Assembly (NCBI RefSeq): GCF_000761215.1
Contig: NZ_CP009438.1
Location: forward strand, 2,313,501 to 2,377,500
Direction of reading: 5' to 3'
DNA from: Streptomyces glaucescens
GTDB taxonomy: Bacteria; Actinomycetota; Actinomycetes; Streptomycetales; Streptomycetaceae
Length of the DNA: 64,000 bases
The notes beneath the pieces were generated by a model. That model had not been told where the DNA came from, ran no database searches, and saw nothing but the letters and a program-made list of their open reading frames with translations. Shown here piece by piece: positions 52,583-62,600 of this stretch; positions within the stretch are counted from its first letter, which is position 1, and each line of letters begins with the position of its first letter. The translations under genes and the position numbers were made by a program.

Positions 52583-52999
52583 TCAGAGCATCCGCTGTTC
52601 GAGTGCTTCGCGACGGCGGGCGTCCTTGATCTCGTGGAGCCTGGCAGCCGTCGTCGGGGACCACTCCCTGCTCTCTCCAGCGGCACGGAGGGCTTCTCCG
52701 ACCTCGCGGAGCTTCACGGGGGACAAGACGCCCGCCCGCTCGATCAGGTCGTCCCGGGTCACAGTGGTCAGCCATGTGCAGGGAGTGAAGCCCGGAAGCG
52801 GGAGCGCGAACCGCAGCACGCCTTCGAAGGGCAGTCCTTCCGGGGTTCCTACGGCCACTTCCACGCCCAGGCCGCTGATGTCGACGCCCGCCGGCGCAAC
52901 GACCTGCATCGCCTGAAACCCGGATGGCTCCTCGTCCGAGAGCAGCACGACCGGCCGTCGCTCATCGAAGTCGACCCACCACACGTCACCGCGTTGCAT
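52583..52999 (-). CDS. orphan PemK/MazF-family toxin-like protein
   Basis: A 138-aa protein. The N-terminal MQRGDVWWVDFDERRPVVLL is the diagnostic MazF/PemK opening (GDVWWVDF and RPVVLL), and LTTVTRDDLIERAGVLSPVK is the expected end of the fold. MazF enzymes cut mRNA at short motifs. The last 33 residues (about 105-138, AAGESREWSPTTAARLHEIK onward) extend past the usual ~110-residue toxin. No antitoxin gene stands upstream: the preceding 450 bp hold no ORF with a ribosome site. AGGAGG lies 5 nt before the ATG. It could be a solitary toxin, a non-toxic relative, or paired with an unlinked antitoxin. Confidence 0.82.
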   Translation of the reverse strand: MQRGDVWWVDFDERRPVVLLSDEEPSGFQAMQVVAPAGVDISGLGVEVAVGTPEGLPFEGVLRFALPLPGFTPCTWLTTVTRDDLIERAGVLSPVKLREVGEALRAAGESREWSPTTAARLHEIKDARRREALEQRML

Positions 53000-53449
53000 G
53001 TGTCCTCCTGGCACGAGACGGCGGGTGAACGCTGCGTGCCCCGGGCGGGACACGGAAGGGATGGAGCCCCGTCTCCGCACATCGTGACCGAGGGGCGGTG
53101 AAGACGGGCACGGCCTCCGTTGATCATCGGTGTGTGACGACTGAGGAACATGCGGTGGCTGCGAATCACAGCGTAGACCCGGCCGCCGCGCGGGCGGGAC
53201 GACCGCTGTACCTCCGCGACGGCGCGCCCCTCATGTGAACCCGTCGCACAGCGCGGTGATCCACAGAATCGGAGGCCGGCGACGGCGTCGGCGCCGACCC
53301 GCGGCACGGCTGCGTGCGACCCGGCTCCAGCCCTCTCCTGAGGCATGGCTGCTGCTCATGGCCTCGTACCCAGCCACGTGATGTTCCCCGTCGGGTCCTG
53401 TCCACGGCGGAGCTACGATTGCCGAGATCGTCGATCAAGGGGGCGCACT
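53000..53449. other. 450-bp spacer without a recognisable gene
   Basis: Frames are short and lack ribosome sites. TACGAT at 53414-53419 lies about 30 bp before the next plus-strand gene and is the only promoter-like hexamer noted. There is no antitoxin-like ORF for the MazF-type gene, which begins at the left edge and reads away. Confidence 0.5.
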
Positions 53450-55066
53450 GTGGACGGGCCTGAAAGGCCAGAACTCCTGCCGGACTGCGAAGTACCCGCT
53501 CGCTACAGGCAGCCGGACGAATTGATTGCGGACTGCCTCATCAACTTGGCTGATCCGTCACTCCCGGACAACCGGCGTATCAGCAGTCTGGATGCGTGCG
53601 ACATTCGTGGCGGTGCGGACTTGGCGGCCGCGACATTCATGGTCAAGACGCCGGGGCCATGGCATGAGGACTTGCAGTGCATTGTCCGTGCTTCGCGGGT
53701 CAATGTCGACCGACCTCGCTTCACCCACGGCGATCACATCCTCGGCCTCTGCTATGTGGCTGGCACCAAGGGATTGCCACCGGGTATGAGACATCGAGCA
53801 GCGGACGACCTCGTCTCCGGTTTCCGTGACAACGTCGGATACGCGGAAGCCCGGCACCTGCTGGCCAAGAACGGCTGGGACTGGCTGGCGGACGCTGTCC
53901 GCGAAGGATGGGCTGTCTGGACTGCGCAGGTCTTCGCGAGAGACGAGACGGCCCCGCTCAAGACGCGCATGGCAGTCGGGCTGGCACTCGCCGAGCACGA
54001 GACTCCGGGCGGCTATGTACCCGAGGCTGTCGCGCAGCTCGTCGCGCACCCAGGCGGCGCAAGCAACGATCGCCTCGCCATCGCGGTGGCCGTGGCACGT
54101 CGTGATCCCAAGGCAGGGCTGGACCTGCTGTGCCGCGTCGCGTCGGATCCGCTGGTCCAGGCCGGGCACCGGATGCAGGCCATCGAGCTGCTGGACGAGT
54201 CCTACCCGGCCAAGGCCCAGGAGATGAGGGCACTCCAAACTCGACTCCCCTCGGGCCGGGAGGCTCGCGACCGACAGAGGGAGGCGGTTGAGCGCGCGAA
54301 GCGCGAAGAAGCCGCCCGACAGGAACGGGAGACCCCAGAGGCTGTCACGAAGCGGCTGGACTCCGAGATTGAAGATCTTCTCGAAAGCCTGCGCATCCTG
54401 AACCCGGACGAAGGGCACGGCGGCCGTCTCGATGACCACCTTGCCGAGACCGACCGGGAAGGTGTTGCTCAGGACATCGTCAACATCTTTCATGCCGTGT
54501 GTGATGAGGACATCGACGCCATCATTCGTCTTCTGGCGACCCTGACTCGCATCAGGTACGGGAGAGACGAGATCGAAGCGGCCCCAGACGAGTCCGCGTC
54601 CGGTGATCCGGACGCCGGTGTCATACCACGGCTCACTCAAGCGGAACTGGAGACATACGCGAAGGAGCAGGCAGAGCGCTCGTGGACGACCTGGCGGGAA
54701 CTCGTCGAGAAGCATGGTTGGAATGACGACCGGGTCGACGAAGTGGAGCGTCAGGCCGACGAGATCACGCGGCACGTAGACGACCTGGTCCTCCAGAAGG
54801 CAAGCGATCACCTGCGAGCCCTCGAACAGCATCTGACGTGGGAGCTCTGGCCAGCCTTCCTGGAAGCCGCGGAGGAGGGGAAATACGCCACCGCCCTGTG
54901 TCACCTGGCGACGGCCCGTTCCCTTGCGGACGAAGCAGAGCGCGCAGAGGTCTTGTGGAAGGACGCGACGGTGAAGAGTTATTCGTTCGATCCGCTGTCG
55001 ATGTCCTGGCCGCGCGAGTTCTGGCTGGTGTTGGAGGAGTGGCGGCACGGCACAACCGGACGGTGA
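53450..55066 (+). CDS. protein of unknown family with helical repeats (538 aa)
   Basis: Starts at GTG 53450 (VDGPERPELLPDCEVPARYR) with AAGGGGG 9 nt upstream. Residues 60-290 look like HEAT-type helical repeats (LKTRMAVGLALAEHETPGGY; NDRLAIAVAVARRDPKAGLD). A highly charged coiled coil spans about 285-340 (REAVERAKREEAARQERETP), and the rest is helical and acidic. Third positions are less GC-biased than in the core genes, suggesting recent acquisition. It lies between a toxin-like gene and a restriction-gene remnant and ends in a 12-bp hairpin. No function can be assigned. Confidence 0.78.
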   Translation: MDGPERPELLPDCEVPARYRQPDELIADCLINLADPSLPDNRRISSLDACDIRGGADLAAATFMVKTPGPWHEDLQCIVRASRVNVDRPRFTHGDHILGLCYVAGTKGLPPGMRHRAADDLVSGFRDNVGYAEARHLLAKNGWDWLADAVREGWAVWTAQVFARDETAPLKTRMAVGLALAEHETPGGYVPEAVAQLVAHPGGASNDRLAIAVAVARRDPKAGLDLLCRVASDPLVQAGHRMQAIELLDESYPAKAQEMRALQTRLPSGREARDRQREAVERAKREEAARQERETPEAVTKRLDSEIEDLLESLRILNPDEGHGGRLDDHLAETDREGVAQDIVNIFHAVCDEDIDAIIRLLATLTRIRYGRDEIEAAPDESASGDPDAGVIPRLTQAELETYAKEQAERSWTTWRELVEKHGWNDDRVDEVERQADEITRHVDDLVLQKASDHLRALEQHLTWELWPAFLEAAEEGKYATALCHLATARSLADEAERAEVLWKDATVKSYSFDPLSMSWPREFWLVLEEWRHGTTGR

Positions 55067-55094
55067 GGTACGGGTGACGCGGCACCCGTACCTC
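55065..55094. terminator. terminator hairpin between the unknown gene and the hsdR remnant
   Basis: A perfect 12-bp stem (GAGGTACGGGTG and complement) with a 6-nt loop overlaps the TGA of the plus-strand gene. It stands between convergent genes. Confidence 0.7.
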
Positions 55095-55120
55095 CGTGAT
55101 CCCAGCGGGAGAAGCCGCGT

Positions 55121-57382
55121 CTACCTCGCCTTGGGAGCCCACTCCTGTGCGAAGGTCTCCGTCTGCTTGAGGACCAGGTCGACGGCCTCGCGCTCCTCCT
55201 CCGGGGGGTAGTCGAACTTCGCGAGGACTCGGCGAATGCGGGAGCGGAGCTTGGCGCGGACAGGCTCGCGGGAAAGCCGGTCGACCGAGAGGTTGTTCCG
55301 GATGTCCGTGACGAGCGCGCGAGCGATCTGAGCGAGTGTCTCGTCGCCGCCTGTTATGAGCTCCGCCGTGTTGCCCTACGCGACGGCGTCGTAGAAGGCA
55401 GGCTCGGCGTGACTCAGCGGTGGATCGAAGCGCTCACCACGGCGGGCGTCTGCGGCGATCTCACGGGCCATCGAGGCCAGCTCAGCGATCAACTGGGCAC
55501 TCGTCAGCTGTCGAAGCATGTAGCGCCTCATCAGGTTGTCCAAACGCTCCGAGAAGCTCTCGTGGCGGACGATGTTGTGCTTGTTGACCTCGCGCATCTT
55601 CTGCTGGATCAGGCGGCGCAGGGCCTCGGCGACCAGGTGCGGTGTCTCGGAGTTCTCCAGCTTCCGCAGCTGAGCCTCGTTGAGGTTGGTGATGTCGAGC
55701 CTGCCGATACCGACCCCTTCGTACAGGTCGGTGATGTCGTCGGCGTCGACGACCGAGGCGGCGAGTTGCTTGAGGTGGAGCTGGACCTCCGCGGAGAGGG
55801 GCTCGCCATTGGCCTCTCGGTCGGCAGCGTCCAGCTTGACCATCCAGGCCCTCACCTCGGTGAAGAAGGCGATATCGCGCCGCCAGTCCTCCAGGTCCTC
55901 GCAGCGCTCGACGATCTCCCGGCTCATGGCGCAGATCCGGTAGTAGCGCTCCAGACGGTAGGCGCTCTCCTTGGACCTGGCAGACAGCGGCTTGGCGTCG
56001 CCGTCCACCTTGTTGCCGGGCGTCTTCGGATTGCGCAGGTGGTTGGAGACCAGCCGCAGGGCGCGCTTGCGAGGCTCGGGGTGTGTCGTGTCGGCGAGCA
56101 ACTACTTCCAGCGGCTGCCGACCAGCAGCCCCTGATCTCAGCGAGCTCGTTCTTGACGTGCGTGATGGCACGCTCGATGTCCGCGCCGAGGGTCTGGTCC
56201 TCCCGGTCGTCGGGCGAGTACTCGGCGAACGCCTTGGTCAGGTTGTCGGTGAGCGGGGCGTAGCCGACCAGCAGACCGTCCTGCTTACCGCGGAAGCGAC
56301 GGTTGACGCGGGCCAGGGCCTGCATCAGGTTCGCGCCCTGCATGGGACGGTCCATGTGAAGGGTGTGAATAGGCGGCGCGTCGTACCCGGTGAGCAGCAT
56401 CGAGTGGACGATGCAGTTCGAGGGAGTCGTCGGGGTCCTCGGCGCGGGCCTGCACTGTCTTCTGCTGGGACTTGCGCAGCGCGTGCTTGCGCAGGTGCTC
56501 CGGGTCGGTGCGTTCGCCGTGAATTACGATCTTCATGACGCCTTCATCGACCTTGTCGCTCGCCCAGTGCTTACGCCGCTCGGCGAGCGCGTCGTAGAGG
56601 CGGACACAGATCTCGCGGGTAGCGCACACGATCATGGCCTCGCCGGGGCCGCCGATCTGCGGCTTCATCAGCTTGCGACGCTGCTCCCAGTTGGGCGATG
56701 AGGTCGTCCGCCAGGGTCGCTATGCGGTCAGGTGCGCCGTAGACGGTGTTCATGGTGGCGGCGTACTGCAAGGCGCGACGGCGCTCGGCGTCGTCCATAC
56801 CCTCGGTGAGCGCGTCGGCCTGTTCGTCGAGTGCGTCGGGGTCGCTACCAGGCGGGAGCGATACATCGATGACGCGCGGCTCGTGGTAGACGCGAACGGT
56901 GGCGTCGTCGTCAACGGCTCGCTTGAGGTCGTAGATGTCGATGTACTCGCCGAACACCGCGCGGGTGTCGGCTTCCGCCTTAGGGATCGGGGTGCCAGTG
57001 AAGGCGATGAGGGTGGCGTATGGGAGCGCGTCGCGCAGGTGGCGGGCGTACCCGTCGAGGCTGTCGTAGTGGGAGCGGTGCGCCTCGTCGACGATGACCA
57101 GGATGTTGCGGCGGTCGGAGAGCTGCGGGTGGCCGGCGCCGGTGGCTTTCTCCTGGGGTTGTTCAGGGCCGGGTGGCGCGAGACCAGAGCCGAGGTCTCC
57201 ACCATCTCCTCGGACTTGCCGGCGCCCTGCGTATGCCAGACCACGCCGGCCTGGCCGTTGCTGCGAGTCGCCTCGACGATCTTGTTCACGGCCTTAGTGA
57301 CCGCGAAGTACTGGTGCGGTTCGGCGATGCGCTTGCCGGTCGGCGTGAAGTTGACGAAGTTCGCGGTGAGAGAAAGGAAGGC
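55121..57382 (-). pseudogene. hsdR: type I restriction enzyme R subunit remnant (N-terminally truncated, multiple frameshifts)
   Basis: Reading from right to left, HsdR-like sequence begins NFVNFTPTGKRIAEPHQYFA, then Walker [16 protein letters not shown]. It changes frame near 57145 ([14 protein letters not shown]), again near 56690 ([20 protein letters not shown]), near 56415 (MLLTGYDAPPIHTLHMDRPM), near 56110 (RKRALRLVSNHLRNPKTPGN) and near 55375, ending FAQEWAPKAR at 55121. The N-terminal nuclease half is missing and no hsdM or hsdS is present. Intact HsdR is the ATP-driven translocase and nuclease of type I restriction. This copy cannot make a working protein. Confidence 0.85.
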
Positions 57383-57923
57383 TGGCGCGCGACACCCGCT
57401 ATGCCCGCTGCCTGATGGACCATGCGCGGCAAGCTCCGGTTCGTCCACTCGCCTCGTCCGATCGTCCAGGAGCGGCAGACGGGGGCCAGACCCGAGTTCC
57501 GCGTTCCGGCCATGCGCCTCCGAGAAGGCTGAAGAGCGGAAGCCAACCGATCCTTCCTTGCGCCACAAGGTCGCCGGAAACACCAAGAGAGAGCTGAACG
57601 AAAGATGAGCCAGCCTCGCCGTTCCCAACCGACGCTGAAAGGTCACTGACCAGGCAAACACCTGCCGGGGACCCGGTCCCGCCGTGCCCGCCTGGGGTTC
57701 ACGAGGCATGGCTACCTTCATGGCTACCTACGTAGCCGCAAGGTGCCCGTTTGAACCGGTGCGAAGCGGGGCCCCACCAGGCCCCATCACACCCAAGAGT
57801 GCATCTGACCTGTGCTTTCGCTGGCCAGAAGCCCTGGGTGGCAGACGAGTCGGGCTGTACGCCGGGTTCTCCAGGAGCACCCTTCTGACCTGCGGCTTTG
57901 TGGGGCGAACCGGCTGTGACCTG
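57383..57923. other. 541-bp spacer between hsdR remnant and IS630 element
   Basis: No gene is supported. Around 57708-57734 there is a short direct duplication (CATGGCTACCT twice) running into the palindrome CTACGTAG. The plus-strand frame from 57684 to 57935 is open but lacks a ribosome site and gives no recognisable protein. Confidence 0.5.
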
Positions 57924-57924
57924 C

Positions 57925-59050
57925 TAGTGACCTGAGTCGGAGATTCGTCGTTGATTCGGCATGAGTCGTCCAGGTCCGAAGATTCCGCCGTTGTCGGTGA
58001 CCGATGCCCAGCGGGCCGTGCTGGAGGGCTGGGTGCGTCGCCGCACGACGGCCCAGGCCCTGGCCCAGCGGTCACGGATCGTGCTGGAGTGCGCCGACGG
58101 GCACTCGATCATGGAGGTGTCCCGTCGGCTGTGCGTCTCGCCGGACACGGTCCGCACCTGGCGGAGGCGATTCCTCGAGCGTGGCCTGGACGGCCTGTCC
58201 GACGAGCCACGGCCCGGTGTCCCGCGGAAGATCACGGATGCAGACGTCGAGCGGGTCATCGTCAAGACACTCGAGGAGAAGCCCAAGAACGCCACCCACT
58301 GGTCGACCAGGTCGATGGCGGCGGCCACGGGCATGTCACAGTCGGCGATCTCACGGATCTGGCGGGCGTTCGCGCTCGCGCCGCACCGGTCGCAGACGTT
58401 CAAGCTGTCCACGGACCCGCTGTTCATCGACAAGGTCCGCGACGTGGTGGGCTGTATCTCGACCCGCCGGAGAAGGCCTTGGTCCTCTGCGTGGACGAAA
58501 AGTCCCAGATCCAGGCCCTCGACCGGTCCCAGCCCGTGCTGCCGATGGCGCCCGGCGTTCCCGAACGCCGCAGCCACGACTACGTCCGCGCCGGCACCAC
58601 CACCCTGTTCGCCGCACTGGAAGTCGCCACCGGCAAGGTGATCGGCTCCCTGCACCGGCGCCACCGGGCCGTGGAGTTCAAAAAGTTCCTGGCCAAGCCC
58701 GACAAGACAGTCCCCGCCGACCTCGATGTCCATCTGATCCTGGACAACTACGTCACCCACAAGACGCCCGCCATCAAGAAGTGGCTGCTGGCACACCCGC
58801 GCTTCCATCTTCACTTCACACCGACGAGTTCGTCCTGGCTGAACCTGGTCGAGCGGTGGTTCGCCGAGCTCACGCAGAAGAAGCTCAAGCGAGGCGTCCA
58901 CCGCTCCGTCCAAGCCCTCGAACGGGACATCCGCAGCTGGCTCGCCGACTGGAACGAACACCCAAGGCCGTTCATCTGGACCAAGACCGCCGACGAGATC
59001 CTCGACAAAGTAGCCGCCTACTGCCGACGAATCTCCGACTCAGGTCACTA
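57925..59050 (+). mobile_element. IS630-family insertion sequence
   Basis: Perfect inverted ends (at least 24 bp; outermost GTGACCTGAGTCGGAGATTC) run from 57927 and to 59048. Each is flanked by TA (57925-57926 and 59049-59050), the target duplication of the IS630/Tc1 group. The element holds one transposase reading frame with a single frame break. It separates the hsdR remnant from the PglX gene. Confidence 0.9.
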
Positions 59051-59051
59051 G
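57961..59051 (+). pseudogene. IS630 transposase, frame broken near 58450
   Basis: The first part (from ATG 57961) encodes the helix-turn-helix domain (SIMEVSRRLCVSPDTVRTWR). At about 58450 the homologous reading moves to the -1 frame: DVVG continues as LYLDPPEKALVLCVDEKSQI in that frame. The DDE residues are all in the second part: Asp in CVDEKSQ, Asp in ILDNYVTHK, Glu in LVERWFAEL. A typical element would read GGCCTG where this has GGCTG, so loss of one C is the simple explanation; no slippery heptamer is evident. The stop TAG (59049-59051) uses the TA duplication itself. Confidence 0.85.
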
Positions 59052-59687
59052 GACGGGTTGCAGAGGCGATCGGAGGCAGTCAGAGGAAATCGCGCTGATT
59101 CGACCCCGGATCGACCCGGGTCGCTCGGAGGCAGCCAGAGGCAACCCCTCTGATCCTGCAGCCTGAGCGGCCCGGGAGTCCGGAGTCGGACCAGACCGAC
59201 GACTCCGACTCCTCGATGACGAGGCCGGTCAAGGCCAGGTAGTACGGTGTCGGTTGAGGGCGTGCCTGCGCCTCCTTGCGGACCATGTCGGTGACGGAGT
59301 CGCGCAGGTCTGTCAGATGATGCAGGGCCGCCCAGGCGGTATGGCCAGGTACGAGATGTACGCCTTCGCCTTTGCGTCCGTGATGACTAACGGGGTTCAG
59401 GAGCCGCGTCGGCCGGCGGCAGCGCGGATCAGCCCGTCCAGCCAAGAGAGCTTTCCACGCGTCGCACCTGATTGGATTCGTGATGCATCTTCCACGCCCC
59501 TCCCCTGCCGCCTGTCCTTCAACCTCATGATTCAGGCTGGAACACAGCGGTCAGAACTTTCAAGGTGCTCCATGACGAGCTGGTGCGCACGCCAGCCGTG
59601 AGCTGACTTGGGAGGGACATCCAAGTGGACGGGTTGGGTTGAGGGGGCGTTCGAGGATCGGTGCTGCAAAGACTAAAAGCCCATAAT
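59052..59687. other. 636-bp spacer with short repeats and a possible gene fragment
   Basis: At about 59068 and 59118 two related sequences (CGGAGGCAGTCAGAGGAAAT and CGGAGGCAGCCAGAGGCAAC) lie 50 bp apart around the palindrome GACCCGGGTC. On the minus strand, roughly 59200-59360, the frame reads TAWAALHHLTDLRDSVTDMV and PTPYYLALTGLVIEESESS, which looks protein-like but has no ribosome site or intact start. It may be a decayed gene. Nothing else is recognised. Confidence 0.4.
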
Positions 59688-62600
59688 TCACTTGTTCTTC
59701 GCGGTTACTTTTGGAGGCCGCCAAGCGGTCAAGTCGTGCATGCTCAACCCATATGCGGAGCAGAGACGTTCGAGTTCGCGTTGGTACGAATTGACTTGAT
59801 CGACGTCCGGCCCGGACTCTGTTCTGTCCTCCCATTGGCGAACCCAAGGGATCAGTTCCTGGACGCCCGCGAGCAAAGGGGTCATCTCGCGCACATTCCG
59901 GCGCGCCTGCTGCAACATGCCGATCAGATCCAGCAGTACGCGAACACGCTCCGTATCGCTCCAGCCGGACCAGCCGACCAGCAGATTGTCACCTTCAGCG
60001 ACGACACCTGGATACGAGATGAAGCGTTCCCGGGGGATGTCCAGGCTTCCACGAAGCAACCAATAAGAGGAACTCCTGAAGTCTGCGGCGCTGTATTTCG
60101 GCGGGACGGGGATACCCAGTGCCTCACCTGTCCTGTCCTCGCTGCGCTGGAGTTGCCACACCTGCTCCCACTGGGCACGTTTACGCAGTCCTGACTCCTT
60201 GTATCTCAGCGCCGACGCATAAGGCACACACGCATCGGCCAGGATCGCCGCCAGCACATCATGAAGTGTCGCTTCCCGCCTCCCAAGATGGTCGGCCGCA
60301 TAGACCGCAGCCACGGCAAGCACCGCCGCATCGGCACCGAGAATCCGTGCGAGCTGGTCGATCGTCCGCGGACGCGGGTGCCTGACCCCGCCCCTGTTCT
60401 CGAACCAGAGGCGCTCGTCCTCGCAACGGTCGAGCAACCAGGTACGCAGCGCTCGCTCCTCGCGTCGTTCCCATGGCTCGGACGACCACCGCCGCTTGTA
60501 CTCCGGGCGCTCAACGGCGGCGATCACCAGATGGGACTTGATGGCGTCGATTCTGGCTCGCACGGCTTTCTTGTATGCAGTCGGCCAGTGCTGCGGAATC
60601 TCAGTGATCGGTGTGGCATTGTGCCTCTCGAACCAAGAATTCTTTACGTACCACGAGTCCGAAGCCTCGCCAGCGGCGATTTTGCGTGCCAGCACAATCT
60701 CAAAGGCACGTTCACCCGGCCGCAGCGGGGGCGGCGCAACATCAGGGCGAGTTGTCAGGCGGGCCCGGTCATCGTCGGACAACAATCCGTAGGAGCCGTA
60801 GACTTCCCAGTCCAGCTCCTCCTGAAGGGCGATCATCTGACCGCTCATCTCTTCATTAGCAGCTCTCGCCGCGTCCAAAGCATCTCGGACGGACCGATGT
60901 TCTCGGGCGCAGACAGCGCTCGGCTCATGGGCATCAAGCCGCTGGGCCAGGCCATGCAGTTCACCCGCACGGATGAATGGAGCGCTACTCGGCAACGGAA
61001 GTCGTGCCAAAGACGCCGCGGGGAACCGGTAGGCCTGGGCCCACTCCTCGCCTGGCGGAGAAGTACCTGGTCCTGCGGCCCCGATGGAAGAACCGGTTTG
61101 CTTCAACCAGAAGCAGACCGTCGACGAGTTGAGCACTCCCAGCAGCGCGATGTACTCGTCCTTTGCTGCCGTGGGCGCGAGTCGCAGTACGGGCGCGGTC
61201 CTGTTGAGTACCCGCCCGTCGTTTTCCAGGACAAAGTGGTTGTGCGTGGCCACCGATGCGAATGCGATCACTGGCTCCCGGCGAGCCTCGCGAGACCAAG
61301 ATCTCCAGGTCCACCAGGGACCAGCCCCATCCCTGGACGTCCCCCGAGCACCGGAAGCCGCCCGGAGAATCTGTCGCATCGTCCAGAGGTGCCGCCCCCA
61401 CGAGGCGTTGAGATCCAGTGGAAGGGGGGAACCGTCTTCGTCGTAAGGAGCCAGTACGTCCGCCGCTACTCCGGCACGCCAGTCCCGTACCGTCTCACCA
61501 GTGACCATGGCTCGGGCCAGTCCGGCCGAGTCCGGGTGCTGTGCGAACCAAGGCCGACCGAGGGCGAAGACTGCTGTCTGCCCCAGGTCCACGCCACCGC
61601 CGACGCGGCCGGCGAGGACGTCCGACAGTGTCCGGGGGGCCCGCGAGAGAAGATCCATGAGCTCCGCGCCTCCACCACCCGTCATCGCCCATGGGAAGCG
61701 GGAGAAGCGGCGCTGGGGTTCGTCCTGGACACTCACCCATTCCGAGGTGCTGCCGGGCTGGTCGATCTGGTCGACGATCGACTTCCACACGATCCCCTCG
61801 GCCGGATCCGTCGGCAGCGTCGGCTCACCATGCACGCCGAGAACCGACCGCACGCGGGTGTCACGCATGGTCGGATCGTTCCGGCCCACCAGGATCAAAG
61901 TCGGGGTCCCGTGGCCCGGCGCGTAGACGCCCGAGGTGTCGATGACATGCGTCAACGCGACGCTTGGAAAAAACTTGTCGATCAGCTTCTCACCGAAGCC
62001 CCGCTGTGTGAAGGAACTGGACGTGTACTGACCGACGTAACCGCCCGGTGTTCTCTCGGTCTTCCTCACTGCCAGTTGGAACATGCGCTGCGTGAAGAGG
62101 ATCGAGAGTGGAAACGTCCCGGAGGCCACATCATAGGCTTCCCGGTACATGGCGCTTTTCGCCTTGTCAGGCACAGAAATATAGGGCGGCTCCGAGATCA
62201 CCACATGGTAGGAGTTCCGACCCAACAGATCACATGTCTCGGAGAACTCGTTGACGTCGTTGACCTGTCCAGCGCCGTCCTCCTCCCCCTCCGCCAGAAG
62301 CATCAACGACGCCCCACCAGGGGCAGTACGCCCGTCCAGCAGAGCATCACCCACCGCCACATTGATCACATGCCCAGGCAGCTGAGTCAGTGCTCTACAA
62401 CCGCTTGCCCGCGCGGCTGCCATCAGTATCCTGAACCGTGTGATACTTACAGCGAACGGGTTGACGTCACAGCCATGGACGGAGTCCAGGGCCCTACCGA
62501 TCAGCTCGTGATCCGGAGTTCCGGGCTCCTTCGCTCGCCAGGCGCCCAGGAGTCGCTCGAAGAGCCCCAGCAAAAACGTTCCTGATCCACAAGCGGGATC

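Noticed and set aside
57924..58961. 345-aa minus frame inside the IS630 element
   Set aside because: It is antisense to the transposase, begins near one inverted end and has no recognisable domain.
59090..59125. tRNA-like 3' sequence (ATTCGACCCCGGATC) as an attachment site
   Set aside because: No acceptor or anticodon arms can be folded around it; a T-loop-like string alone is not enough.
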